Part shown: piece after piece, positions 29,005 to 38,590 of the stretch
Layout of the letters: each line of letters starts with the position of its first letter
Numbering within the stretch: position 1 is the first letter of the stretch
Source: Pycnococcus provasolii
Lineage: Eukaryota; Chlorophyta; Pseudoscourfieldiophyceae; Pseudoscourfieldiales
Direction of reading: 5' to 3'
Assembly (NCBI GenBank): GCA_049487715.1
Contig: CP150573.1
Location: 248,001 to 312,000, forward strand
DNA length: 64,000 bases
Notes under the pieces: generated by a model
Told to the model about the DNA's origin: nothing
Database searches by the model: none
Seen by the model: the letters and a program-made list of their open reading frames with translations, nothing else
Program-made: the position numbers and the translations under genes

Positions 29005-30114
29005 TTACTCATCCGTATGAACGAATGGCCCAGCGACGCCCTCAGGAGGCGCCTGGCCGTCGTCGTTGTCGCCCCAACACGCGACGCTGCCGTCACTTTG
29101 CAGCGCTAACGAGTAATTGTAACCCGCAGAGATTGCGACGAAGTCGCCCGGAACGCCGGCGGGAGGCGCCTGGTCGAAGCGGTTGTAGCCCCAGCACGCG
29201 ATGTTGCCGTCATTTCGCAACGCCAACGAGTCATTGTAACCCGCAGCGATTGCGACGAAGTCGCCCGGAACGCCGGCGGGAGGTGCCTGGTCGAAATTGT
29301 TGAGGCCCCAGCACGCGATGTTGCCGTCGCGTCGCAGAGCCAACGAGTGATAGTAACCCGCAGCGATTGCGACGAAGTCGCCGTTGACGCCGTCGGGAGG
29401 TGCCTGGTTGTTGTCGTTGTCGCCCCAGCACGCGATGTTGCCGTCACTTCGCAACGCCAACGTATGAAGACTACCCGCAGCAATCGCAATGAAGTCGCCG
29501 TCGACGCCGTCGGGAGGTGCCTGGCCGGACCAATTGCCTCCCCAGCACGCGATGTTGCCGTCACTTCGCAGCGCGAGCGAGTGCCGTACACCCGCTGCAA
29601 TCGCGACGAAGTCGCCGTCGACGCCGTCGGGAGGCGCCTGGCCGTCGTCGTTGTCGCCCCAACACGCGACGCTGCCGTCACTTCGCAGCGCGAGCGAGTG
29701 CCGTACACCCGCTGCAATCGCGACGAAGTCGCCGTCGACGCCGTCGGGAGGCGCCTGGCCGTCGTCGTTGTCGCCCCAACACGCGACGCTGCCGTCACTT
29801 TGCAGCGCGAGCGAGTGCCGTACACCCGCTGCAATCGCGACGAAGTCGCCGTCGACGCCGGCGGGAGGCGCCCGGCCGAAGATGTTTTGTCCCCAGCACG
29901 CGACGTTGCCGTCATGTCGCAGCGCCAACGAGTAATCCCAACCCGCAGCAACCGCGACGAAGTCGCCCGGAACGCCGTCGGGAGGTGCCTGGTGCTGGGT
30001 GTTGCTTCCCCAGCAAGCGACAGATCCTAACCCCTGGGGAGGTCTCACGGCCGCAAGATTGGGGGACCCCGTTCGGATCCCCAAGACCGGCCTTGCATCA
30101 ATCACCATCAGCAT
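29005..30114 (-). CDS. RCC1-like tandem-repeat protein (8 full repeats plus a partial one)
   Basis: 369 residues from an ATG at 30114, though the first ~30 residues do not resemble the rest and the start is uncertain. From residue 30 on there are eight copies and one partial copy of a 37-residue unit of the form ACWGxNxxxQAPPxGVxGDFVAIAAG then HSLALRxDGN, the RCC1-type beta-propeller blade (RCC1_2 style). In the DNA these are 111-base tandem repeats, several nearly identical (29560-29860), implying recent duplication or gene conversion. RCC1-type propellers bind diverse protein partners. This short-repeat type is also seen in secreted proteins, but no signal peptide is visible. The opposite strand also has long open frames, which I regard as shadows of the repeat. 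Confidence 0.75.
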   Translation of the reverse strand: MLMVIDARPVLGIRTGSPNLAAVRPPQGLGSVACWGSNTQHQAPPDGVPGDFVAVAAGWDYSLALRHDGNVACWGQNIFGRAPPAGVDGDFVAIAAGVRHSLALQSDGSVACWGDNDDGQAPPDGVDGDFVAIAAGVRHSLALRSDGSVACWGDNDDGQAPPDGVDGDFVAIAAGVRHSLALRSDGNIACWGGNWSGQAPPDGVDGDFIAIAAGSLHTLALRSDGNIACWGDNDNNQAPPDGVNGDFVAIAAGYYHSLALRRDGNIACWGLNNFDQAPPAGVPGDFVAIAAGYNDSLALRNDGNIACWGYNRFDQAPPAGVPGDFVAISAGYNYSLALQSDGSVACWGDNDDGQAPPEGVAGPFVHTDE

Positions 30115-30326
30115 GCAGCCCGCAGGTGGGCAACTTCACGGAGTCACTGTCACTTCCCCGGCGTTGTCTCCATTGTAAAGGTATCACAGGCGAGGGGAGG
30201 TGGTCAACTTGAACACGTGCCCTTCCCTGGCGCCGTGGTATAGGTAGCATTGACAGTTTGACACGTTGAGTGGTGTTGAGCCTCCCTATGGTAGCAAGCC
30301 TCCCTCCAGAACACCTCCCTCCCTGA

Positions 30327-30441
30327 AGAGAATAAGTAGAAAAAGAAAAGAAAAGAGTGGTCTTACAACTTAGACAACCAGGGGCCGCGTCCCCTTATCC
30401 CTCTGGGATCCTGAGTCCTCAACAATGGTTCCCCATAAGGC
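30327..30441. repeat. Direct repeat, copy 1
   Basis: Shares AGAGAATAAGTAGAAAA, AGAGTGGTCTTACAACTT, GGGGCCGCGTCCCC and GGTTCCCCA...AAGG blocks, in the same order and orientation, with 31236-31341. About 800 bases lie between. It might be a small terminal-direct-repeat element, but no primer-binding site or polypurine tract is evident. Confidence 0.75.
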
Positions 30442-31235
30442 ATATAAGGTATAATCTCGACACTTCCCCTCGCTGCTATGCCTGGTCCCGCCCGACCCGT
30501 CCGAACCTCCATCACTCTTGAGAAGAGAACGGACGGGCGACTGACGGGGATAGGCGTAGGAGACCGGGAAGGGTCGCCGAAAATTTTTTTTTTTCGGTGA
30601 AGACCGTTCCCGTGAATACGGGCTGACGCCCGCATACCACCTCCTTTCGGGGGGCGTTGCTGCCCTGAGAAACGTTATCTATGACGATCCATGTGCCGTT
30701 TAGCTGGTGCGAGTTTAACTCACTGTCAATGGCAAGTATCCATCGTTCATGGTCTTTCGAGTGGATGGCTGGAATCGGGTTTGTGTTTTTCCAAAAGTAG
30801 AGAATCCAAACCCCTAAACTCGCGATGTGTGAACCCCGAATTCGTAGAAAAGTCCCCGCCGGCGCCGCCAGTTCAAGTATGGCGTCTTACGAGGCGTAAG
30901 TGGACGACTGAAAATAGTATCAAGGTTGACCAAGCCAAAAACGACCGGAAACTGCGCAGAATAACTTTTTGGTTCAGCAGTTCAAGATGTTAGGTTTGGA
31001 TAACCGTATCTTGCCAGGATAAGGTTTCTCGAAGTGGTCTGACCACCTTCCACAACGGGAAGATAGGTCGAAAGCTGTTTTTCACTACGCAGTTTCGCTT
31101 CGCGTTTTTTCTGTGGTCAAGATATTTGAAAGCTGTAAAGTGTATTCGGCGGCCAAGTAAGTGTACTCAAAGACTGTGAAGTTTCGTAGGCTGACTTAGG
31201 TGCGTGCTGTTTCACAACTTGAGGCTCATAACCTG
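30442..31235. other. Sequence between two direct repeats
   Basis: No credible gene. It contains a poly-T/A run (about 30582), a GC-rich stretch near 30630 able to form local hairpins, and AT-richer sequence toward 31100. It could be the internal part of a small non-autonomous element, or simply spacer. Confidence 0.35.
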
Positions 31236-31341
31236 AGAGAATAAGTAGAAAAGAAGAAAAGAGTGGTCTTACAACTTGCAACCAGGGGCCGCGTCCCCTT
31301 ATCCCTCTGGGATCCTGGTCCTCCATGGTTCCCCACAAGGC
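31236..31341. repeat. Direct repeat, copy 2
   Basis: Second copy of the repeat at 30327-30441, with a few single-base changes and small indels. It lies about 160 bases before the coiled-coil gene start. Confidence 0.75.
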
Positions 31342-31504
31342 TTAGGTTCTCCCCCCCCAGACGAGAGGTCAAGGTTAGGGGTTGGTTTAAAGTTTCCCAC
31401 ACCTATTTCAAATGTCATTTTCAAACGTCATTTGTCGAGTTCACGTGGACCAAACCAAACCACCTGCCCTTCGGTGTGTCTCTGCTACTCTCTTTTCGCT
31501 CATC

Positions 31505-32809
31505 ATGGCCATGTCTGGCACACCAGTGGGTTCCTCTAGTCGACTTGACCGTGTGCTTGATTTAGTTACCGAGCACGAAACCACGTACAGAGACCACGAA
31601 ACACGACTCGAAGAGCTCTCGCGCAAAATCAACGACGCAGATAAAAAATTAGGGGACGGACTCGAGCCAATTGCAAACTTAAATGTCAAGTCCGAACTCG
31701 AAGGGGCGCGTACGGCCGTTGACAGACTGCACCGCACGGTTAACCACATGCAGGCGGACACTGAGCCGGTGAAGAGGGACTTGACAGCTGTGAAGGTGGC
31801 CGTCGACACGCTCGAGGCAAAGGCGGCCAGCCAGTCGAAGGCTATCGAAGAGCTGGAGGCGAACTATGCGGAGCTAAGGCGCGCTCTTAGCGAGCAGAAG
31901 AAGGGGGTGCAGAACTTCATGCAGGAGGCGCTTGACCGCATCGCGGCAAAGTTTGAGGAGCTGTCCACGTCCACCAGGGAAGGGCTCAAGGCTTGCGGCG
32001 AGAGCACCGCCGCGGCGCTGAAGGCGACGGAGGTGAACGAACGCAAAATCGAGGCTCTCGACAGCAGATCTAAAAGCGCCGTCGACGACTTACGTGAGAG
32101 CGTGAACACAAGCCTCACTACCGCGAGGAAAGCGAAGGAAGCGGCCCGAAAGGCGGCTGGTGACGCAGAGACAGCACTGACGACGGCCAAGGGCGCTGAG
32201 GCGAGTGCCGAGAAGGTGGCCCGCAACGCGATATCGCCGGACGGCTCAGCGATTCAGCCGATAGTGAATCGCCTCGTGGACGAGACGTCACGGCTGAAGG
32301 AGACGGTGTCGGAGATTAGCAAGATGCACCGAGACACCGCCGCGACCGCTGCGGCGAACAAATTCAAACTTGCAGAAAGCCGCAAAGATATTCATCAGCT
32401 CAAACGCGACGTGGTTGAGCGTAGCCGCGACACCGCGAAGCTCGCAGATCGCGTCGCACGCGCGCTTCGCGGAAGAGGTGGGACGGACAGCACAAGCTCT
32501 TCCACCCACGGCATGCCTTCGTCGACGCGCGAGGCGTACGTGCGCTCGATCGACCTGAACGACCATGCTCCGTGGCCGCCAAGCGCAACGTGGAACTCAT
32601 ACACTGGTCCGCCGACGTGGACACCACTCAGCACTGGCTCACCAAGCGACGCTGGAAGGACGGCGACTGGTGCATCATCGCACGGTCAAGGTGGTGCGTC
32701 GGAGGACCTGCGCCGGCTCGATGAGTACGTCGAAAGACTGAAGAAGCGTGCGAAGGACTCAGCGTCAAAAAGTAGCGGCGGAACGACGAAACCGGACGAC
32801 GACGAATGA
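31505..32809 (+). CDS. Coiled-coil protein of unknown function
   Basis: 434 residues from the ATG at 31505, where a run of upstream frame without homology ends. Residues ~12-330 are almost continuously charged and helical with heptad spacing (DLVTEHETTYRDHETRLEEL, AVKVAVDTLEAKAASQSKAI, REGLKACGESTAAALKATEV), rich in Ala, Lys and Glu with no prolines, as expected of a long rod. Residues ~330-400 are Ser/Thr/Gly/Pro-rich, and a short charged helix (EDLRRLDEYVERLKKRAKD) precedes an acidic tail. No catalytic or membrane motif is seen. A structural or tethering protein is inferred. It is tail-to-tail with the next gene, with 42 bases between stops. Confidence 0.75.
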   Translation: MAMSGTPVGSSSRLDRVLDLVTEHETTYRDHETRLEELSRKINDADKKLGDGLEPIANLNVKSELEGARTAVDRLHRTVNHMQADTEPVKRDLTAVKVAVDTLEAKAASQSKAIEELEANYAELRRALSEQKKGVQNFMQEALDRIAAKFEELSTSTREGLKACGESTAAALKATEVNERKIEALDSRSKSAVDDLRESVNTSLTTARKAKEAARKAAGDAETALTTAKGAEASAEKVARNAISPDGSAIQPIVNRLVDETSRLKETVSEISKMHRDTAATAAANKFKLAESRKDIHQLKRDVVERSRDTAKLADRVARALRGRGGTDSTSSSTHGMPSSTREAYVRSIDLNDHAPWPPSATWNSYTGPPTWTPLSTGSPSDAGRTATGASSHGQGGASEDLRRLDEYVERLKKRAKDSASKSSGGTTKPDDDE

Positions 32810-32851
32810 AACAAAGAACAAATGTTTTTTTTTTTTCACACGTTCATCCTT

Positions 32852-33701
32852 TCAGGTCAGCGCAGTCTCGTGCGATACTCCCAGTCTGGGGAATGTCACA
32901 TACTCAGCCTGCTTAAGCCCATGGCTTCGGTGAACACGTAGTGCGTCGGTAAACGCCTGGATTGTTCGCTCGCTCTCTTCGCGCTGGCAAAATGCAAGCA
33001 CGGCGGCAAGTGTGCTGAGCGTGTCGCCGTGTGCGACAAGCACAACATTGGTGCCTATTGTCGTCGCGCCAATTCTATCGAGCAATTCAGTAAAACCGGA
33101 CGCCGTGCGAAGCGCGACCTCGCCAACAGATTCTCGACCTACACCACCTTCCGGAGGTGGTGTGAAAGGATCCACGGCGTCGTGACCTGATATTTTTTTC
33201 AAGTTGAGTGAGTGAGGGCAGTATTCGGTTGTGTATGCAACATGGCTGGGCATAAGTTGACGTACGCCAGTACCGTTCGTAGGGCTCGTTCGAAGGCTTG
33301 AGCTCTGCATCTTCGCCGAAACAGCGTTCGCGGAGCCATTCCACGACGTGAGGTTGCTCAACCGCGCCCGACGCCGATGCCGACTCCGCGCAAGCACGCC
33401 CGAAGATCTCCGCGGTTGCCGTTGCCCGAGAAAACGGCGACGTATATATGAGCACATGGTGCGCCGCTGGTAAGGTTTTGGCGAAGACGACGCCGCTTTC
33501 GTGCGCCTGCTGTTTTCCCTTGGGAGACAGGCTGTATTCTGGCTTGATGCCGTTGTGCATGAGCGAGCAGACGACGTTGCTGACGTTGGCGAGCGACTCT
33601 CCGTGTCTGATCAGCACAACGGACGCCTCGGAGGAGTCTAAGGCGCGAGCGAGACGAACACAAGACGCGTACACGCCGTCGGCATCGCACGCCATGGACA
33701 T
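32852..33701 (-). CDS. Histidine phosphatase (phosphoglycerate-mutase-like), 2 exons
   Basis: Exons 33266-33701 and 32852-33186 join across a 79-base GT-AG intron and give 256 residues; the junction restores the family motif YxRYWRHDAVDPF. The catalytic phospho-acceptor lies in VLIRHGES (His33). YTSPFSRATATAEI and the acid/base region ERCFGE follow, and the second catalytic histidine is in VVLVAHGDTLS (His198). GRESVGEVALR is also typical. The upstream frame contains a hydrophobic run translated from a poly-T tract, but no ATG supports it. The family includes phosphoglycerate mutases, fructose-2,6-bisphosphatases and broad phosphatases; the substrate cannot be read. Cytosolic location is likely, as there is no targeting peptide. 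Confidence 0.88.
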
Positions 33702-34067
33702 GAATACCACGAATAAAAACTGAACCAAAAAAAAAGTGTGACGGGAACAAATCAAACCCCGAATCTAAATCTATTCCAAACCAGATACGGTGCCTCCCAC
33801 GTATGTACGTGTGAGAAATGCGAAGTGAGAAATTGACAGATATTCCAAAATGATTTGATTTTGATTATGATTTGATTTACTGCGTGTTTGTTTCATCAAT
33901 GAATACAGTGTTTACATACATACAAGTGTATAATAAATGTTGTTTTCAGGTACGCCATTGTGTGTATTCCTACATTATCTATATATCTCATGTTTTCGTA
34001 TTCGTACCAATTTCAATTCACTTCTTTTTTTCTTTGCTCGATGGTTCTTGATGCTGTTTTTCACATC

Positions 34068-35039
34068 TCAATATGCAGGCACATCTGACGCGTTGACGGC
34101 GATCGAAATCTCCTTCGCAGCGGCGCTGATCGCACGAGACAGAAGTGCCTTGTCCATCGTGCGCGTCCGGCCGATGCTCCTCTGCTTGCGAATGCCACCG
34201 CTCTTCTGCCTGTCGAGAGTGCGCACTTCCTCGTTGAAGGACACCTTCCCATCTCTGACGGAGACGTTGCTGAGCATCAACCTCGTTGCCTCGATGCGCT
34301 TACGCCTTGCCACTCGCCTTCGCATGAATGTGGTCCACCTGCTTGCAGCTTTAGCGGCAAGCGCAGTGCGCGTTGCCGAGGACGCGACATCCGCGCCGTT
34401 CTTGACGAGCAAACTGCCGATGCTATCGTATCCCTTCTTGCGCGCTAAGGCCAGAGCGGAATATCCGGTACAGTCGACGCAGTTTACGGCACGCACGAGG
34501 TCGAGTGGACTTTTTGCCAACGAGTCTATCATCGCAATGACGCAGTCTTCCTTGCCCTCGTTGACGGCGACCATGAGAGCGTTGCGTCCCATGCTATCCA
34601 CCTTGAGTGAGCTCGCTCCATACTCGAGAAGCAGCGTGACGGCGCTAACGGAACCTCGCTCAGCTGCCCAGTGCAAGCTCGTTCGTCCGCTCGCGTCCGG
34701 TATGTTTGTGAACATCTTCGCGATGTACGCCTTGCCGAACGACTTCAGCGTTTGCCTGAGTGCGTTGACGTCGTTCGACGACGCGGCGTCGTGGTAGTCT
34801 GTGTATTATTATTATTATTTGTTTCAGTTTAAGAAGGTTGTTAGTGAACCACGTTGTTGATGAAAGCACAAAGATTGTGGCAGAGAAGAAAAACTGAAAA
34901 TCTTACCGAACGAGTTGCATCCCACGAGGTGCGCCCTCGTGAACGAGTTGAACGCGTACTTCGGCGAGCCGGCCGTGCCCGAGCTGAGAGAAGTGAACGA
35001 TGACGAAGACGTGGAGTTGTCAAGGTAGGGAGCCTGCAT
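34068..35039 (-). CDS. Ankyrin-repeat protein with IQ-like basic helix, 2 exons
   Basis: Exons 34907-35039 and 34068-34798 join over a 108-base GT-AG intron containing an ATT repeat, giving 287 residues. The N-terminal 40 residues are Ser/Thr-rich. Three ankyrin repeats follow: GRTSLHWAAERGSVSAVTLL, GRNALMVAVNEGKEDCVIAM and GYSALALARKKGYDSIGSLL. A strongly basic helix (RWTTFMRRRVARRKRIEA) may be an IQ-type calmodulin site or a nuclear localisation signal. The C-terminus is basic without a known domain. Ankyrin repeats mediate protein binding; the partner is unknown. Confidence 0.82.
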
Positions 35040-36079
35040 AGTGCTACTGCAACGAATGACTGTGGTAATAAGTGGTTAAGAAAATGACAGTGAAGTGGAG
35101 AATGACACGGTTGCCAGGGAGGGAGGGAGGGCCTCAGGGAGGTTGCGGCCGGGACCTGGGGAGGGGACGACGACAGGTGACAGGAAGACACGTGGAGGAC
35201 GGCGAGACAGACGGCGAAGAAGGAGAGAGAGAGAGAGAAGAAGCCGACTGACTGGTGACTGGCCGGCCGCAAGAACGACTCCACAAGACCAGACCAGAAG
35301 GTTCGGTTCGTTCGCGCAAAGAATAGACCAACAGGCCTTAGACAAGGGAGGTTGCACTTACATATGTCGTTCAAGCAGGTGGTCAAGAATTACAGGAAGA
35401 AACACGTGCTCATGGGCCGGTATCAGGTGGCCGGAGCCCGGAATCCGACCTTGCACATGGTAATTGTCGTTCACGCAGGTGGTCAAGAAACACGTGCTCA
35501 ATCAGGTGCCGGAATACTGTAGGTGGCCGGAATCCGACCTTGCACATACTGTACTGTAAAGGTAAAGGGTCTTGCACACGGTAAGTAAACCTTTACAGTA
35601 CAGTACTTGTCGTTCACGCACGTGGTCAAGGACTCAAGGCTGGCCAATAAATGACTCCCACTACCCTATCGTAAAGTTTTAGTTCTCACTATGCAAGAGT
35701 GCAAGAGTGCAAGGTCAGATGTCCGAAGGCCCATGAATGAGCGCGTGTTGTTTACCAAACGGTATATACCATGAGCGGCACGAACGACAGGCGTTAAACT
35801 CGCTAGCGTTAAGCGGTCAGCTCATGACGACGAATCCGCTCGCCAGAACGAGCCCCTCTCGGGCAACTGCTGGGAGTTTGGTCGAAGCATACCCAACGGA
35901 ACAAGTAGATATCACAATATAAAATACATACTTATTGTCGAGCGTTGATTCTTTTACATACCTTCTCCAGGACTTCGCGCCGGATCGGAGCCCAGTGGGT
36001 TTACTTACACGGTCCTCCAACATTCCACAGACAACGAAGGAGAGGAGTGATTTTTATTGTACATACTAGAATTTTACAT
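35040..36079. other. Intergenic region with degenerate repeats
   Basis: Three copies of a GTCGTTCA(A/C)GCA(G/C)GTGGTCAAG unit start at about 35368, 35467 and 35609. Two copies of a GGTGGCCGGAATCCGACC-like unit start near 35427 and 35522. A long hairpin lies at 35547-35605. A short frame at 35364-35522 begins MSFKQVVKNYRKKHV and looks like the start of a gene, but is soon interrupted by the repeats; I treat it as a possible gene fragment. Confidence 0.5.
35547..35605. repeat. Perfect inverted repeat, 17-bp arms
   Basis: TACTGTACTGTAAAGGT (35547-35563) is exactly complementary to 35589-35605, with a 25-base loop. It contains the TACTGTA/TACAGTA motif that recurs in non-coding DNA of this window. 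Confidence 0.85.
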
Positions 36080-38146
36080 TCAGTCCAACGCGGAACCACT
36101 CTCGGCTGGCCAGCAAGAACGCTCCGGCGCGCCCTCGTGTGCGGGAGGGCGGAGGTTCGCCAGTTGCAGAAGCTCGTTGGACGCGTACGTCGCGCAGCGA
36201 CCGCTCGGCACGCAATCGACGCAGAAATCTGCGCCGATGACTGCGTGGCCAGCAATATCTAATCCCTGTGCAATGGCCTTGCGTCCCCATACGCGGAAAT
36301 CGTCGGCAGATGAGAGAACGACGAGCGAGCCTGCGCGGATGTGCGCCGTTGCTTGACGAACAATTTCGGAGGCGACAACGGATTTGAGAGACAGGTTTAT
36401 TGATGTGGCGTTGCGCCAAGCCGACCTGGGCACGAGCGCGAGCGGCGTTGACGGCACCATCTCAAGGTAATGGGCCACGTCGTTGATGATGTGATCCAGG
36501 GGGCATCGCATCGGCAGAGGAAACTGCGACGCTGATTCAGGCGCGCCGGGGTAGCGGCACGCGTGCGCGAGCACGTTGTCCGACCCAGCCCACGTTCGGT
36601 CGCAGTAGCAGCGCCACGCGTTTGGTACCGCGACGCGCCAGCGCAAATGCCCAACGTCATTCGCGAGCGAGGCAAAGCGAGAGAGAGAGCGCAGCGTTCG
36701 AACGTGTGCCGCGAGATGGCGAAGGTGCATGTCGAGCGCGCGCGATGTCGACCATGAGGACTCGTGTCCCTTTTCTTCTCCAGCGTGTTCGCGAGCTGTA
36801 AAGTCAAGAGGCGTTGCCGTCACGTACACGGTATCGCCGCTATCACCGCCACCAATGTCGTCCGCGTTGGGGACGAGCATGCGTCGTTCTTGCATTCGCC
36901 ATCTCTTTGCCACCGCGCTATGTCCACCAAGTGTGTACGTTGCATGCACCGCAAGCACCGGAAATGGGTCCGCTGCACGGGACCGACGGCTTGCAAGGCG
37001 CACCACGCACGCCTCCACGCCTGATGTGCGGTGCATCGCTGCCCTTCGCCGACGTAGGCGTTCGTGCATTCGCTGCACGAAGAAGACGTGGCCGTTGGGG
37101 AAGGCGTAGAGAGGGAGCACGCCAACGATCGGTGTTTTCGACGACGACACTCGCAATGCTGATGATTCGGTGGCTCCTGCTGCGGCGAGAGCGTCAATCC
37201 ACCCCTCAGGCTTGAGCAGTCGACCTGGCACACCCGCTTCCGCGGCTGTGTCGTCTGCGCGATGTTGCTCAACTCCTGGCCACGAGCGACTGCGCCGCAG
37301 CATGGCGTTGAACGCTTGCTGATCGCTTGTGAGAGCAGCAAAGCGCGAGTCACCGATGTCGTCATCGAGAAGCCTTGACCACACGCGAACCCACGCGGCA
37401 CCCTCGCCGTCGCCACCTCCTTGAATTGCGACGATGCCGGTGTTACAAATGCCTCCGGCGGAGTACATGCTTCCAGCGTTTAACTCGGTGAACGCATTGA
37501 GGTTATCCGACGCGATGAGCACATGCGCGCCGACAAGTGAGGCGCAGATGCCAGCAAGGCGCCTTTCAGGGCCTGTGGTGCCAACGTTGCTCTCACCGCC
37601 GTCGCTGCACACGTCGCGCGCAGCGGCGGCGACGTCGTCGCCTCCGCACGCCTTGCCATACTCGCGTCTGAAAATACACCCGACGAGCGCGTCGGCGTCG
37701 TCGATCCAAGCGACGTCCGAGTCACTCATGACGACGTCAAAACCAGCCTGCACGAGCGTTTCAAGTGTGGCGACGCGCACTTTGGCGAATCGCTTCCAGC
37801 CGCCGGATGCGTGAGCTGCGCTCCCGTCGAAGCCTTGAACTCTCGCGTCGAACACGTCGCGCACGCGTTTCTGCACGAGCAGCTGGCACGCGTTGTCGTC
37901 GACGCACCCCACGAGTGTCTGCGCTGTCTTGTTTGCTTTGTTGTGCCTCGATACGCCTTGGATGCGCCGGTACCACTCCGCGGCCGCGAAAACGGCGTCC
38001 GCGGACCCGCCGGCGAAGGTGACGTGCACCGGCTGGCTGAGGGAGAGGGTTCGCGTCAGGGTGCGCAGGGGCGGGGCGGCCGCGGCCACGGCGAGCCAGG
38101 CCAGGGCAAGCGCCGTGCGCATGCTCATGCGCATGCTCGTGCTCAT
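36080..38146 (-). CDS. GT77-type glycosyltransferase, secretory
   Basis: 688 residues from the ATG at 38146, the first of several methionines before a signal-like hydrophobic stretch (MRTALALAWLAVAAAA). The transferase domain shows LETLVQAGFDVVMSDSDVAWID near residue 140, with DSD as the probable metal-binding DxD, then CNTGIVAIQ and TSDQQAFNAML. VGVLPLYAFPNGHVFF and ATYTLGG follow, typical of the XEG113/RRA-like group. The C-terminal module has VPNAWRCYCDRTW and FPLPMRCPLDH, the same signature as in the neighbouring 1655-residue protein. Plant relatives are Golgi arabinosyltransferases for hydroxyproline-rich proteins; here activity and sugar are inferred. It lies in tandem with the next GT77 gene on the same strand. 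Confidence 0.82.
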   Translation of the reverse strand: MSTSMRMSMRTALALAWLAVAAAAPPLRTLTRTLSLSQPVHVTFAGGSADAVFAAAEWYRRIQGVSRHNKANKTAQTLVGCVDDNACQLLVQKRVRDVFDARVQGFDGSAAHASGGWKRFAKVRVATLETLVQAGFDVVMSDSDVAWIDDADALVGCIFRREYGKACGGDDVAAAARDVCSDGGESNVGTTGPERRLAGICASLVGAHVLIASDNLNAFTELNAGSMYSAGGICNTGIVAIQGGGDGEGAAWVRVWSRLLDDDIGDSRFAALTSDQQAFNAMLRRSRSWPGVEQHRADDTAAEAGVPGRLLKPEGWIDALAAAGATESSALRVSSSKTPIVGVLPLYAFPNGHVFFVQRMHERLRRRRAAMHRTSGVEACVVRLASRRSRAADPFPVLAVHATYTLGGHSAVAKRWRMQERRMLVPNADDIGGGDSGDTVYVTATPLDFTAREHAGEEKGHESSWSTSRALDMHLRHLAAHVRTLRSLSRFASLANDVGHLRWRVAVPNAWRCYCDRTWAGSDNVLAHACRYPGAPESASQFPLPMRCPLDHIINDVAHYLEMVPSTPLALVPRSAWRNATSINLSLKSVVASEIVRQATAHIRAGSLVVLSSADDFRVWGRKAIAQGLDIAGHAVIGADFCVDCVPSGRCATYASNELLQLANLRPPAHEGAPERSCWPAESGSALD

Positions 38147-38366
38147 GAGGCCGGGTGGGATCCTCGTTTGCGGCCCGCCTGCAGGGGCGGGCGCGAACCG
38201 CCCCGGTGAAACCCGCCGTCCAGCGAGGAATCCCGAAGTGTCGAGTTTAGCCGGAGCAACCTGCCCTCCCCGACCTATCTTCAAGGTTAACATTGTAATG
38301 CAGAAACGTTCAGCTCAAACCGCCCGGTGACGGAAGACAGACGTCTGGGCGAGGGGGAAACGAAAC

Positions 38367-38480
38367 ATGGCGAACGCGTCGTCGTTCTACGGCACGGGCG
38401 CGGGCACGGGTGCAGGCGCGGGCGCCCTCGGCGTGAACCTGCGCTTGAAGTCCTACGACGAAGTCACAAATGATACATGA
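38367..38480 (+). other. Possible short ORF or orphan first exon (37 codons)
   Basis: ATG at 38367 to TGA at 38478-38480 encodes MANASSFYGTGAGTGAGAGA... ending LKSYDEVTND. The Gly/Ala-rich start followed by a plausible conserved-looking segment suggests a genuine N-terminal exon, but no continuation is visible within the window. It may be a truncated gene copy. Confidence 0.3.
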
Positions 38481-38590
38481 ATAAATACATTTTTAAAACT
38501 TACATTAATATTTTTCTGATGAACACCAAGGAAGTTTGCGAAGCGTTAAAACCTCCTTGATCAATGGCTCTAATTTTGCTGGTCCCCTTT

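Noticed and set aside
28981-30010. Regular repeats considered as a CRISPR array
   Set aside because: The repeat unit is 111 bases, coding, and without unique spacers; it is a protein tandem repeat in a eukaryotic genome.
29347-30212. Plus-strand repetitive frames opposite the RCC1-like gene
   Set aside because: They translate the 111-base repeat on the wrong strand and match nothing, whereas the minus strand gives canonical RCC1-type blades.
33702-33755. Hydrophobic signal-peptide-like extension of the histidine phosphatase
   Set aside because: It is read through a poly-T tract and begins at a non-ATG codon.
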